This document shows positions 25,810-32,908 of a stretch of DNA of 64,000 nucleotides, one piece after another. The DNA lies in assembly GCA_963821755.1 (NCBI GenBank), contig CAWGEX010000003.1:1302001-1366000 (forward strand), written 5' to 3'. Each line of letters opens with the position of its first letter. Within the stretch, counting starts at the first letter, position 1. Position numbers and translations under genes: made by a program. The stretch comes from Bog-473 sp963821755. Lineage in GTDB: Bacteria; Actinomycetota; Acidimicrobiia; Acidimicrobiales; RAAP-2. The notes below the pieces were generated by a model. The model was not told the origin of the DNA. It did no database searches and saw only the letters and a list, made by a program, of their open reading frames with translations.

Positions 25810-26487
25810 TCATCCGAACCGGTAGCCAACGCCCCAGACCGTGGCCAGGGGCAGGCTGTCGCCCAACTTCTTGCGGAGCTGGGCCACGTGGACGTCAACC
25901 GTGCGTACGTCGCCGTACCAGTCCGAACCCCAGACCCCGTCGAGAAGCTGTTGTCGGGACAACGCCAGCCCGGCGTTCTGAGAGAGGAAGGCCAGCAGGT
26001 CGAATTCTCGGTTGGCCAGGTCGACGACCTCTCCCCCCCGACGCGCCTCCCGGCGGCGGAAATCGACCTCGATGTCGCCGGTGGAAATGATCTCCAGCTC
26101 TTTGGGCACCTCATGGGTGCGGCGCAGGATGGCCCGGACCCGCGCCACCAGCTCCCGAGGTGAAAAGGGCTTGACGATGTAATCGTCCGCACCGAGTTCG
26201 AGCCCCAATATGCGGTCCACCTCATCGTCGCGGGCAGTGAGGAACAACACCGGCGTGTTGCTGTGGTTGCGAATCTCCCGACAGACGTCGAAACCATCGC
26301 GTTGACCGGGCAGGCCGACATCGAGGATGACCATCCACGGATCTTCCTGTTTGACCAGCACGAGGCCCTGATCGCCGTCGGCGGCCAGCAGCACCCGGAA
26401 ACCATCGCGACGCAGGTACAGATTCACCAGATCGGCGATGTGGGGGTCGTCCTCGATCACGATGATCGTGCCCGCTTCGGTGCCCAC
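25810..26487 (-). CDS. OmpR-family response regulator
   Basis: A receiver domain with the acidic pair in VIEDDPHIAD, phosphoacceptor Asp in VILDVGLPG and Lys in DDYIVKPFS, followed by a winged-helix DNA-binding domain (LSRQQLLDGVWG, VDVHVAQLRKKLGD, VWGVGYRF). The usual start would be the GTG at 26487 (GTEAGTIIVIEDD); GTG 26508 adds seven residues and cannot be excluded. It precedes its cognate kinase by 9 bases. The 159-base gap to the divergent secreted protein gene at 26647 probably contains both promoters, so that gene is a candidate target. Confidence 0.92.
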   Translation of the reverse strand: MGTEAGTIIVIEDDPHIADLVNLYLRRDGFRVLLAADGDQGLVLVKQEDPWMVILDVGLPGQRDGFDVCREIRNHSNTPVLFLTARDDEVDRILGLELGADDYIVKPFSPRELVARVRAILRRTHEVPKELEIISTGDIEVDFRRREARRGGEVVDLANREFDLLAFLSQNAGLALSRQQLLDGVWGSDWYGDVRTVDVHVAQLRKKLGDSLPLATVWGVGYRFG

Positions 26488-26646
26488 GTCCCTAGCCTGG
26501 CACTTCACACACCTATTGGGAGGCCAAGTGGCGATCCCATTACAGAACCCTCATGTTTGCCACATACATTCATGACGCACCGGACGCACCATGCAGGCAA
26601 GCACAAGGGGAAGCAGCCGATGGCCTCCCGGGGGAGAAGGACCCAC

Positions 26647-27375
26647 ATGTCGACCAACAGCATCCGATTGGGCTCGGTGGTGCTGCTCTCGGGCACGTTC
26701 CTGATCGCCGGGGCAACCCTGGCCGAGGCCGCCACGCCGGCCGCAGACCCGGCGGCGAGTCTCTCGACGATTCAATCGAAGGCCGCCGCGGCCATCACCC
26801 TGAGGGTCAACGACCTGAACGCCTCGGTGGCGAAGGTCAACGGCGATTCGAACCTTGGCTCTGGTGCCTCGACCCTGGCCGCCTACCTGCAGCAGGACAT
26901 TCCGGGCCTGCAAGCGCTCGGTCAAAAGATCGCCGCCGATGCGACTGCGGCCGAGGCCCGGTCCGATGCTGCCACCATCTTCACCAACTACCGCGTGTTG
27001 GCACTGGTCCTTCCGGCCGCCCGCCTCGCCGGCGCTAGTGACCAGATCGAGAACAGTGCGGTGCCCAAGCTGACCGCCCTCTCGGCCAAGGCGGCGGCGC
27101 GTGAGACTCCGGCCAATCAGGCCACCATCGGACCCCTGTTGAGTGACCTGAATGCCCAGATCAGCGCCGCCGGCAACGGCGCCTCCGGCCTTGCGTCAAC
27201 CGTGTTGGGCTACACGCCGGCGCAATGGAACGCCAACCATGAGGTGCTCTCCTCATCCAAGAGCGCGGTACAGGCGTCCGTGGGCGACCTCAAGAAGGCC
27301 GGGGCCGACGTGAAGCAGATTCGGGCCGACCTCAAGGCCGGAACCGCCGCCGCTGGGACAACGCCAACGACCTAG
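26647..27375 (+). CDS. Secreted helical protein of unknown function
   Basis: 242 residues. Signal peptide SVVLLSGTFLIAGATLAEAA, then a mature protein of Ala-rich amphipathic helices (STIQSKAAAAITLRVNDLN, LSAKAAARETPANQ, VGDLKKAGADVKQIRADLKA), probably a coiled-coil bundle. I have no named family for it. The ATG at 26647 follows AAGGA at 6 bases; an in-frame ATG at 26620 is less likely. It is divergent from the OmpR-type regulator and may be its target, so an envelope-stress or surface role is a reasonable guess only. Its TAG overlaps the TAG of the convergent aldehyde dehydrogenase within the four bases CTAG. Confidence 0.65.
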   Translation: MSTNSIRLGSVVLLSGTFLIAGATLAEAATPAADPAASLSTIQSKAAAAITLRVNDLNASVAKVNGDSNLGSGASTLAAYLQQDIPGLQALGQKIAADATAAEARSDAATIFTNYRVLALVLPAARLAGASDQIENSAVPKLTALSAKAAARETPANQATIGPLLSDLNAQISAAGNGASGLASTVLGYTPAQWNANHEVLSSSKSAVQASVGDLKKAGADVKQIRADLKAGTAAAGTTPTT

Positions 27376-28817
27376 GAGACCAACCCGCCGGTATTGAGGT
27401 TGAGCCCATTGTCTGACTTCGAGCGGTGCACCACCTGGAATTCGGTGAACTCGGCCAGGCCCCACGGGCCGTTCTCCAGGCCAATGCCACTCCATTTGAA
27501 GCCACCGAAGGGCTGCGAGGGCGACAGGGCCAGGTGCGTGTTGACCCAGGCGGTGCCGCACTCGAGCTGAGCCGCCACCGCAGAGGCGCGTTCGGGGTCG
27601 GCACTCCACACCGAGCCCGAAAGCCCGAAGTGGGTGGCGTTGGCCCGATCGATGGCATCCCCCTCGTTGCGATAGGAGATGACCGGGAGGGCGGGACCGA
27701 ACTGCTCCTCGTCCACGATGCGGGTGCCGTCCGAGATGCCGGCCAAGATGGTCGGCTCGAAGAAGTAGCCCGGACGATCCATGGCATGACCACCCGTCAC
27801 GGCCCGGGCGCCTTGGGAGATGGCGTCGGCGACCAGTTCCTTGACCCGTTCGTACTGCGGCTCGTTGTTGATGGGACCTAACTTGGCCCCCTCTTCGGTC
27901 CCCTCGCCAACCTTGATCGCTGTGGCGTACCCGGCCAGCGACTCGACCACATCGTCGTACATCGCTTCGGGCACGTAGACGCGCTTGATGGCCGAGCACA
28001 CCTGGCCGTTGTTGTTGAAGGCGCCGGCGAAGATCGCTTTGGCCACGGTGGCCGGATCGGCGTCATCGAGGACGATGGCGGGATCGTTGCCGCCCAGCTC
28101 CAACGTCACCCGCTTGAGATCCGGGGCGGCCGACATGGCGACCTTCTTGCCGGTTTCGATCGAGCCGGTGAAGCTGATCTTGCGCGGTACCGGGTGGCTG
28201 GTCATCCAGGCGCCCAGCTCATCGCCACCGCTGACCACGTTGAGCACGCCCGGAGGCAGGACGTCACGCAACAACTCCCCCACCTTGAGGGTGGTCAGCG
28301 GGGTGAACGGCGATGGTTTCAGGACCATGGTGTTGCCGGCCAGAAGTGCCGGAGCGATCTTCCAGAAGGCCAGGGTGAGCGGGAAGTTCCATGGCGTGAT
28401 GGCGGCCACGACACCCAGAGGGCGGCGGGCCACTTCGACGAACGCCTCCGCGTCGTCCTGGATGATCTGGGGAGGTGTCTCCAGATTGGCGAAGTACTGA
28501 CACCAGATGGCGGCGGCGAAGACCTCGATGCCGGCATCGGCCAGCGGCTTGCCCTGCTCCGACGTCAAGAGAGGGGCCAGGTCGGCGGTTGAGGCCAGCA
28601 GCACATCGGCCACCGCGAGCAGTGCCGCCCGGCGAGCCGCCTCGTCGCTCTTCCAGTCACGGGCTGCTTTGGCGGCGGCGTCGAAGGCGGCATCGAGCTG
28701 CTGCGCGCTGCACTCGGGAGCCTGGGCGAACACCTCACCGGTGGCCGGGTTCTTCACTCCGAACGACTCTCCGACCGGGACCGTGTCGCCCCCGATGGTC
28801 ATCACGCTGTCAGTCAT
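27372..28817 (-). CDS. NAD(P)-dependent aldehyde dehydrogenase
   Basis: 481 residues. It contains the cofactor and active-site landmarks of the family: AITPWNFPL (about residue 146), KPSPFTPL, FTGSIETGKKV, catalytic Glu in LELGGNDP (about 247) and catalytic Cys in NNGQVCSAIKR (about 281), plus EEQFGPALPV and PFGGFKWSG near the end. It oxidises an aldehyde to the acid. The neighbouring monoamine oxidase and TetR regulator suggest its substrate is the aldehyde released by amine oxidation, for example 4-aminobutanal-like compounds; this is inference. ATG 28817 follows AAGGGG at 8 bases. Confidence 0.93.
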   Translation of the reverse strand: MTDSVMTIGGDTVPVGESFGVKNPATGEVFAQAPECSAQQLDAAFDAAAKAARDWKSDEAARRAALLAVADVLLASTADLAPLLTSEQGKPLADAGIEVFAAAIWCQYFANLETPPQIIQDDAEAFVEVARRPLGVVAAITPWNFPLTLAFWKIAPALLAGNTMVLKPSPFTPLTTLKVGELLRDVLPPGVLNVVSGGDELGAWMTSHPVPRKISFTGSIETGKKVAMSAAPDLKRVTLELGGNDPAIVLDDADPATVAKAIFAGAFNNNGQVCSAIKRVYVPEAMYDDVVESLAGYATAIKVGEGTEEGAKLGPINNEPQYERVKELVADAISQGARAVTGGHAMDRPGYFFEPTILAGISDGTRIVDEEQFGPALPVISYRNEGDAIDRANATHFGLSGSVWSADPERASAVAAQLECGTAWVNTHLALSPSQPFGGFKWSGIGLENGPWGLAEFTEFQVVHRSKSDNGLNLNTGGLVS

Positions 28818-28899
28818 GGCGGACCCCTTCATCAATCACTTGTGGCGGACACTCGCCGCCATCCTCCCAGAACGGTGGGCCCGACTCAACGAGGACCGA

Positions 28900-29508
28900 T
28901 CAGGCGAAGAGCTTGTCGAGGAAAGCCTCTACGCTGAAGCTCACCCGACGCTGCAAGGCGCCATCCTCGGGTGACGCCGCGATCAGGAGGGCCGCTTCAT
29001 TGAGCAGGCCCAACATCAGGCTGGCGGTGATCGACGGATCTCCGGGCACATCGATGCCCTCGGCCTCGGCCAACCGGAAAACTTCTTTGAGGAGGGGCAC
29101 GCACGACGACGCGTCCAGGGCCCGGCATGCCGCCACGCCCAGGACGGCAGGGGCGTCGGCCAAGATCCGGGCCACGGACGGATCGGCGCAAGCCTCCATG
29201 TAGGCCAGACAGCCCCGACGGAGCTGGTCGCGCACGCCCGAGCCCTCCCGGGCGGCGACCACCACCCGTGCCACCAATTCCTCCTCGAGCTGATCGACCA
29301 CCCCCGCCGCCACAGCGGTCTTGGAGGTGAAGTGGTGGTACAACGCCCCGCGGGTGACGCCGGCCCGCTCGGCTATCTCGTCCCGGCCGGTCTCCGCAAA
29401 GCCCTTCTCGGCGAAGAGTTGCCGGGCCGCCGAGAGCAGCGCCGTCCGGGTCCGGGCCGACCGGACGACCTGGGTCTCTCGGGTCTTTGTCCCTACCGCT
29501 TCGACCAC
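28900..29508 (-). CDS. TetR family transcriptional regulator
   Basis: 202 residues. N-terminal TetR helix-turn-helix: ARQLFAEKGFAETGRDEIAE then AGVTRGALYHHFTSK (about 30-65). The C-terminal ligand domain is divergent, as usual. GTG 29508 has GAGGAG 5 bases upstream. A perfect 7-bp inverted repeat lies in the intergenic region between it and the monoamine oxidase gene, the expected operator for autoregulation and control of the divergent gene; the aldehyde dehydrogenase downstream on the same strand is probably co-transcribed or co-controlled. Its inducer may be an amine or the derived aldehyde. Confidence 0.92.
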   Translation of the reverse strand: MVEAVGTKTRETQVVRSARTRTALLSAARQLFAEKGFAETGRDEIAERAGVTRGALYHHFTSKTAVAAGVVDQLEEELVARVVVAAREGSGVRDQLRRGCLAYMEACADPSVARILADAPAVLGVAACRALDASSCVPLLKEVFRLAEAEGIDVPGDPSITASLMLGLLNEAALLIAASPEDGALQRRVSFSVEAFLDKLFA

Positions 29509-29524
29509 TGGGTCTCCTCCTCTT

Positions 29525-29545
29525 ACATGCGGGCAGCACGCATGT
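29525..29545. promoter_or_regulatory. TetR-type operator next to a -10 element
   Basis: ACATGCG-N7-CGCATGT is a perfect 7-bp inverted repeat between the divergent TetR and monoamine oxidase genes. TACTCT (29546-29551) follows immediately and could be the -10 of the oxidase promoter, so a bound repressor would cover it. Confidence 0.65.
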
Positions 29546-29576
29546 TACTCTCAGGGCGAACCAAGGGGGACACCCG

Positions 29577-30953
29577 ATGCCGCAGCCGCCGAGCCAGACC
29601 AAGACCGAAACCGAGGTCTGCATCGTCGGGGGCGGACTGGCCGGCCTCACCGCGGCCCGTCGCCTCTCGCAGGCCGGGCAGTCCGTGGTGGTACTCGAAG
29701 CCCGGAACCGGGTGGGCGGACGAGTGTGGACCCGCACCGCGTCCAGCGGTGTTCCGGTCGACATGGGGGCGACCTTCATCGGCCCCGATCATGACCGGAT
29801 GCACGCGCTGAGCAAGGAGATGGGCGTCGCCACCTTCCGGACGTTCGCCGAGGGGGACAACGTCCTGGCCACGGGCGGCAAGGTGCGGCGGTATCGCGGC
29901 GACATCCCACGGATCAGCCCCGTTGCCCTGCTGAGCGCGGCTCAGGCCATCTCGCGCATGAACGCCATGGCCAAGAAGGTCCCGGTCGACGCTCCCTGGG
30001 AAGCGCCGAAGGCGCCCCAGTGGGACGCGCAGTCGGTCCGGGCCTGGCTCTCGAGGACACACGTCCCCACCCGTCTGGCGCGTGACCTGATCGAGGCCAC
30101 GGTGCGCGCCTGCTTCGCGTCCGACCTTTCCGAGGTGTCCCTGCTCAACTGGCTCTTCCTGGTCCGCTCGGCCGGCAGTGTCGAGGCGCTCATGTCCATC
30201 GAGGGTGGCTACCAACACGAGCAGTTCGATGGCGGGGTCCAGCCGATCCCGGATGCCATGGCGGCCGGGCTCGGGGAGTCGGTGGTCCTGTCGTCACCGG
30301 TCAGCGCGGTGACCCAGCGCGACGGTGTGGTCGAGGTGCAGGCGTCATCGACCGTCGTCACGGCGCGCCACGTCGTCCTGGCCCTGCCCCGGGCCCTGGC
30401 CGGCGGTATCCGCTTCCAACCGCCTTTGCCGGCCGATCACGCGCTGCTGATCCACCAACTGCCGGCGGGCACCGAGCTCAAGACGGTGGCCATCTATGAC
30501 GAGCCCTTCTGGCGCGACGATGGGATTTCGGGGGCCACCGTGGCAACGGACGACGACGTCGAGGTCACGCTCGACACCTCGCAACCCGGCCATAGCCAAG
30601 GTGTCATGGCCACGTATGCCGCCGGACCCCGAGCTCGCAAGCTGGCCCGGATGAGCCGGCAGGACCGCCACGACCATGTCCTCGACATGCTGCGCCGCCG
30701 GCTGGGACCGAAGGCGGCATCGCCCTTGGAAATCCTCGAACAGAACTGGGCCGAGGAGCCGTGGACGCGGGGCTGCTCGATGGGGCACTTCCCTACCGGA
30801 GCTCTCACCCAGTACGGCCGCCTCTTGCGCCAGCCTGTGGGGCGCCTGCACTGGGCCGGCACCGAGACGGCGACCACGTCCTATGGCTCCATGGACGGGG
30901 CCGTGCGCTCCGGCGAACGGGCAGCCGAAGAAATTCTGCAGCAAGCGGGCTAG
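29577..30953 (+). CDS. Flavin-containing monoamine oxidase
   Basis: 458 residues. FAD-binding fingerprint EVCIVGGGLAGLTAARRL near the start, then LEARNRVGGRVWT (the Arg-rich flavin loop) and VDMGATFIGPDH; the C-terminal FAD motif is LHWAGTETATTSYGSMDGAV, typical of putrescine/monoamine oxidases. It oxidises a primary amine to an aldehyde, producing H2O2 and NH3. The aldehyde dehydrogenase across the TetR gene would complete conversion to the acid. ATG 29577 follows AAGGGGG at 8 bases. The specific amine is unknown; putrescine is the commonest substrate in actinobacteria. Confidence 0.92.
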   Translation: MPQPPSQTKTETEVCIVGGGLAGLTAARRLSQAGQSVVVLEARNRVGGRVWTRTASSGVPVDMGATFIGPDHDRMHALSKEMGVATFRTFAEGDNVLATGGKVRRYRGDIPRISPVALLSAAQAISRMNAMAKKVPVDAPWEAPKAPQWDAQSVRAWLSRTHVPTRLARDLIEATVRACFASDLSEVSLLNWLFLVRSAGSVEALMSIEGGYQHEQFDGGVQPIPDAMAAGLGESVVLSSPVSAVTQRDGVVEVQASSTVVTARHVVLALPRALAGGIRFQPPLPADHALLIHQLPAGTELKTVAIYDEPFWRDDGISGATVATDDDVEVTLDTSQPGHSQGVMATYAAGPRARKLARMSRQDRHDHVLDMLRRRLGPKAASPLEILEQNWAEEPWTRGCSMGHFPTGALTQYGRLLRQPVGRLHWAGTETATTSYGSMDGAVRSGERAAEEILQQAG

Positions 30954-30984
30954 GTCGCACAGGTTCCGTCCGGTCGTCTCTTCC

Positions 30985-31455
30985 TCACTCAGCCCGCAAC
31001 ATCAAGGCAGTCGGTGTGCGGGCGGCGATGCGGGCCGGTATGGCGGCGACGATGTTGGCCAGGACCATCGCACCGACGGCGACCAGAGCCACCCACAAGA
31101 CCGGCACCGTGGGCTCGGGAACCGCGTAGATCTGACGGGCGAACAGGTCCCAGAGCCATCGACCCAGAATGACGCCGACCGGTACGCCGACCACGACTCC
31201 CACAAGGGCCGAGACGGACGCGTGCCACGCCACGGCGGCGGCCAGCTGGCGCTGGGTGAAACCCAGCGTCTTCAACAGGGCCAGGTCGCGACGTCGTCTT
31301 CGGACCGACGCGGCCAACGTGAGCGCCAAAGCGGCCACCGCACCCAGGGCAAGTCCGGCCACGAGCAGCGCCGGGACGGCACCGACGGTGCGGTAGTTCA
31401 CGATTTCCGCCGGGCGCTGGACGCCCTGCACGACGACCGTGTTGCCGTATGGCCA
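30985..31455 (-). pseudogene. 5'-truncated FtsX-type ABC permease remnant
   Basis: About 155 in-frame codons homologous to the last part of the permease at 32909-35455: VQRPAEIVNYRTVGAVPALL and the RRRRRDLALLKTLGFTQRQL loop, down to an ARTPTALMLRAE ending. It contains the final three helices only. Upstream, an in-frame TGA at 31456-31458 ends the similarity, so the first 690 residues or so are missing. A duplication remnant of the nearby transporter; expression is unlikely. Confidence 0.7.
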
Positions 31456-31773
31456 TCACGGGCGTGTGCGTCCTTGCTGTCACCACACCTCCCACGAGCA
31501 GTCGCCCCTCCTACCTCGCCCGGGAATATCTTCGCTGGAACCGAGGGCGCCTCCAAAGGTGGCAGCATCCGCCTCGGCCTGGTACCAGCACCACAGATGG
31601 ACGATCCTCCGTGTCTCACGTTGGCACGGTGGCGTCTGCACCACGCCGTTATGGGAGAAGGCGCCCTCGGCGGCAGCCACCGCTCTTCCACGCCCATCCG
31701 GTCAGGAATCAGACGGGCGGGCGCAGGTCACGGCAGGTGGAGTGGGGTTTGTCGCGCTACCGTAACGACACCA
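31456..31773. other. 318-base gap upstream of the LuxR response regulator
   Basis: No gene is supported. The last bases contain TACCGT (31758-31763) 10 bases before the ATG at 31774, a candidate -10 giving a very short leader. Confidence 0.35.
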
Positions 31774-32448
31774 ATGGCAACAATTCGGGTCGCGCTGGCG
31801 GAGGACAATGTCCTGCTTCGGGAGGGAATCTCCCGGATCATCGACGCGGATCAGGACTTCGACCTGGTGGGCACGGCCTGCGACCTCCCGCAACTGCTGT
31901 CCCTCATTGAAAAGGAATCCCCGGACGTCGTGGTGACCGACATCCGGATGCCCCCGACGGGCACCGACGAGGGCATCCAAGCCGCCTCGTGGCTGCGGGA
32001 GCACCGGCCGCAGGTCGGGGTGGTGGTGCTCAGCCAGTTCAAGGCCCCGGCCTATGCGTTGGCTCTGCTGGAGACCGGATCGGCCGGCCGCGCCTATTTG
32101 CTGAAGGAACGGGTGGCCGGGGCCGACGAATTGGCGCAAGCCATTCGCACCGTGGCCCAGGCCGGTTCGATGATCGATCCCCTGGTGGTCGATGAGCTGA
32201 TCCAAGCTCGCTCTTCGCGACGAACATCAGACTTGTCGTGGCTGACCCCTCGCGAATCGGAAATTCTGGGCGAGATGGCCACTGGGAAGAGCAACGCGGC
32301 CATCGCATCTGCTCTGCAGGTGTCGGAGCGGGCGGTAGAGAAGCACACCAACTCGATCTTTTCCAAACTGGGGTTGTCCGAAGAGAAGGAAGTCAACCGG
32401 CGGGTCAAGGCCGTCCTGGTGTACTTGAGCGATCCCGGGGGAGGCTGA
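31774..32448 (+). CDS. NarL/LuxR-family response regulator
   Basis: 224 residues. Receiver domain with acidic AEDN, phosphoacceptor Asp in VVVTDIRMPP (about 56) and Lys in AYLLKERV, followed by a GerE-type helix-turn-helix (LTPRESEILGEMATGKSNAA, RAVEKHTNSIFSKLGLS). Its receiver closely resembles that of the cyclase fusion at 38524-39900 (both TDIRMPP, then EGI and LSQ), suggesting both answer to the same HisKA_3 kinase at 35603. It has no ribosome site, so a short or absent leader is likely. Divergently placed relative to the transporter operon that it probably controls. Confidence 0.92.
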   Translation: MATIRVALAEDNVLLREGISRIIDADQDFDLVGTACDLPQLLSLIEKESPDVVVTDIRMPPTGTDEGIQAASWLREHRPQVGVVVLSQFKAPAYALALLETGSAGRAYLLKERVAGADELAQAIRTVAQAGSMIDPLVVDELIQARSSRRTSDLSWLTPRESEILGEMATGKSNAAIASALQVSERAVEKHTNSIFSKLGLSEEKEVNRRVKAVLVYLSDPGGG

Positions 32449-32512
32449 CTCCACCTGCAGTAGGTGTGCCAGCACCACCGTGGCCCCTCGCCCTCCGTGC
32501 GATGATGCAGCT

Positions 32513-32905
32513 ATGAGTGCCCCGCTCACCGTGCTCGTCGTGGACGATCAAGCACCGTTTCGTTCTGCCATGAAGGCCGTGCTGCGCCGCACCACAGAGT
32601 TTGAACTCGTCGGAGAGGCCGCCAACGGCTCTGAAGCGGTCGCGCTGGCGGAGAAGCTCGACCCGGCGTTGGTCCTGATGGACATCAACATGCCCGAGAT
32701 GAACGGGATCGAGGCAACCCGCCAATTGGTCGCCAAGCACCCTGACGTCGTCGTGATCCTCTGTTCGACCTACGAGGCGGCCGACCTGCCTCCCGAAGTG
32801 GCCACCAGCGGCGCCCGGGCGTACCTCAACAAGGAGCACTTGGGAGCCGACTCACTGAGGCGGCTCTGGGCGGAGCGGGACGCCGGCAAGTTCATCTCGG
32901 ACTGA
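32513..32905 (+). CDS. Stand-alone receiver domain protein
   Basis: 130 residues comprising a single CheY-like receiver: VLVVDDQAPFR, phosphoacceptor in ALVLMDINMPEMNG (about 56), conserved Thr/Ser in ILCSTYEA and Lys in AYLNKEHLG. There is no output domain, only about 15 residues (LRRLWAERDAGKFISD) after the receiver. It may act as a phosphate sink or a protein-interaction output in the two-component network here. Follows the LuxR regulator after 64 bases; convergent with the permease, whose stop lies 4 bases beyond. Confidence 0.85.
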   Translation: MSAPLTVLVVDDQAPFRSAMKAVLRRTTEFELVGEAANGSEAVALAEKLDPALVLMDINMPEMNGIEATRQLVAKHPDVVVILCSTYEAADLPPEVATSGARAYLNKEHLGADSLRRLWAERDAGKFISD

Positions 32906-32908
32906 GGA

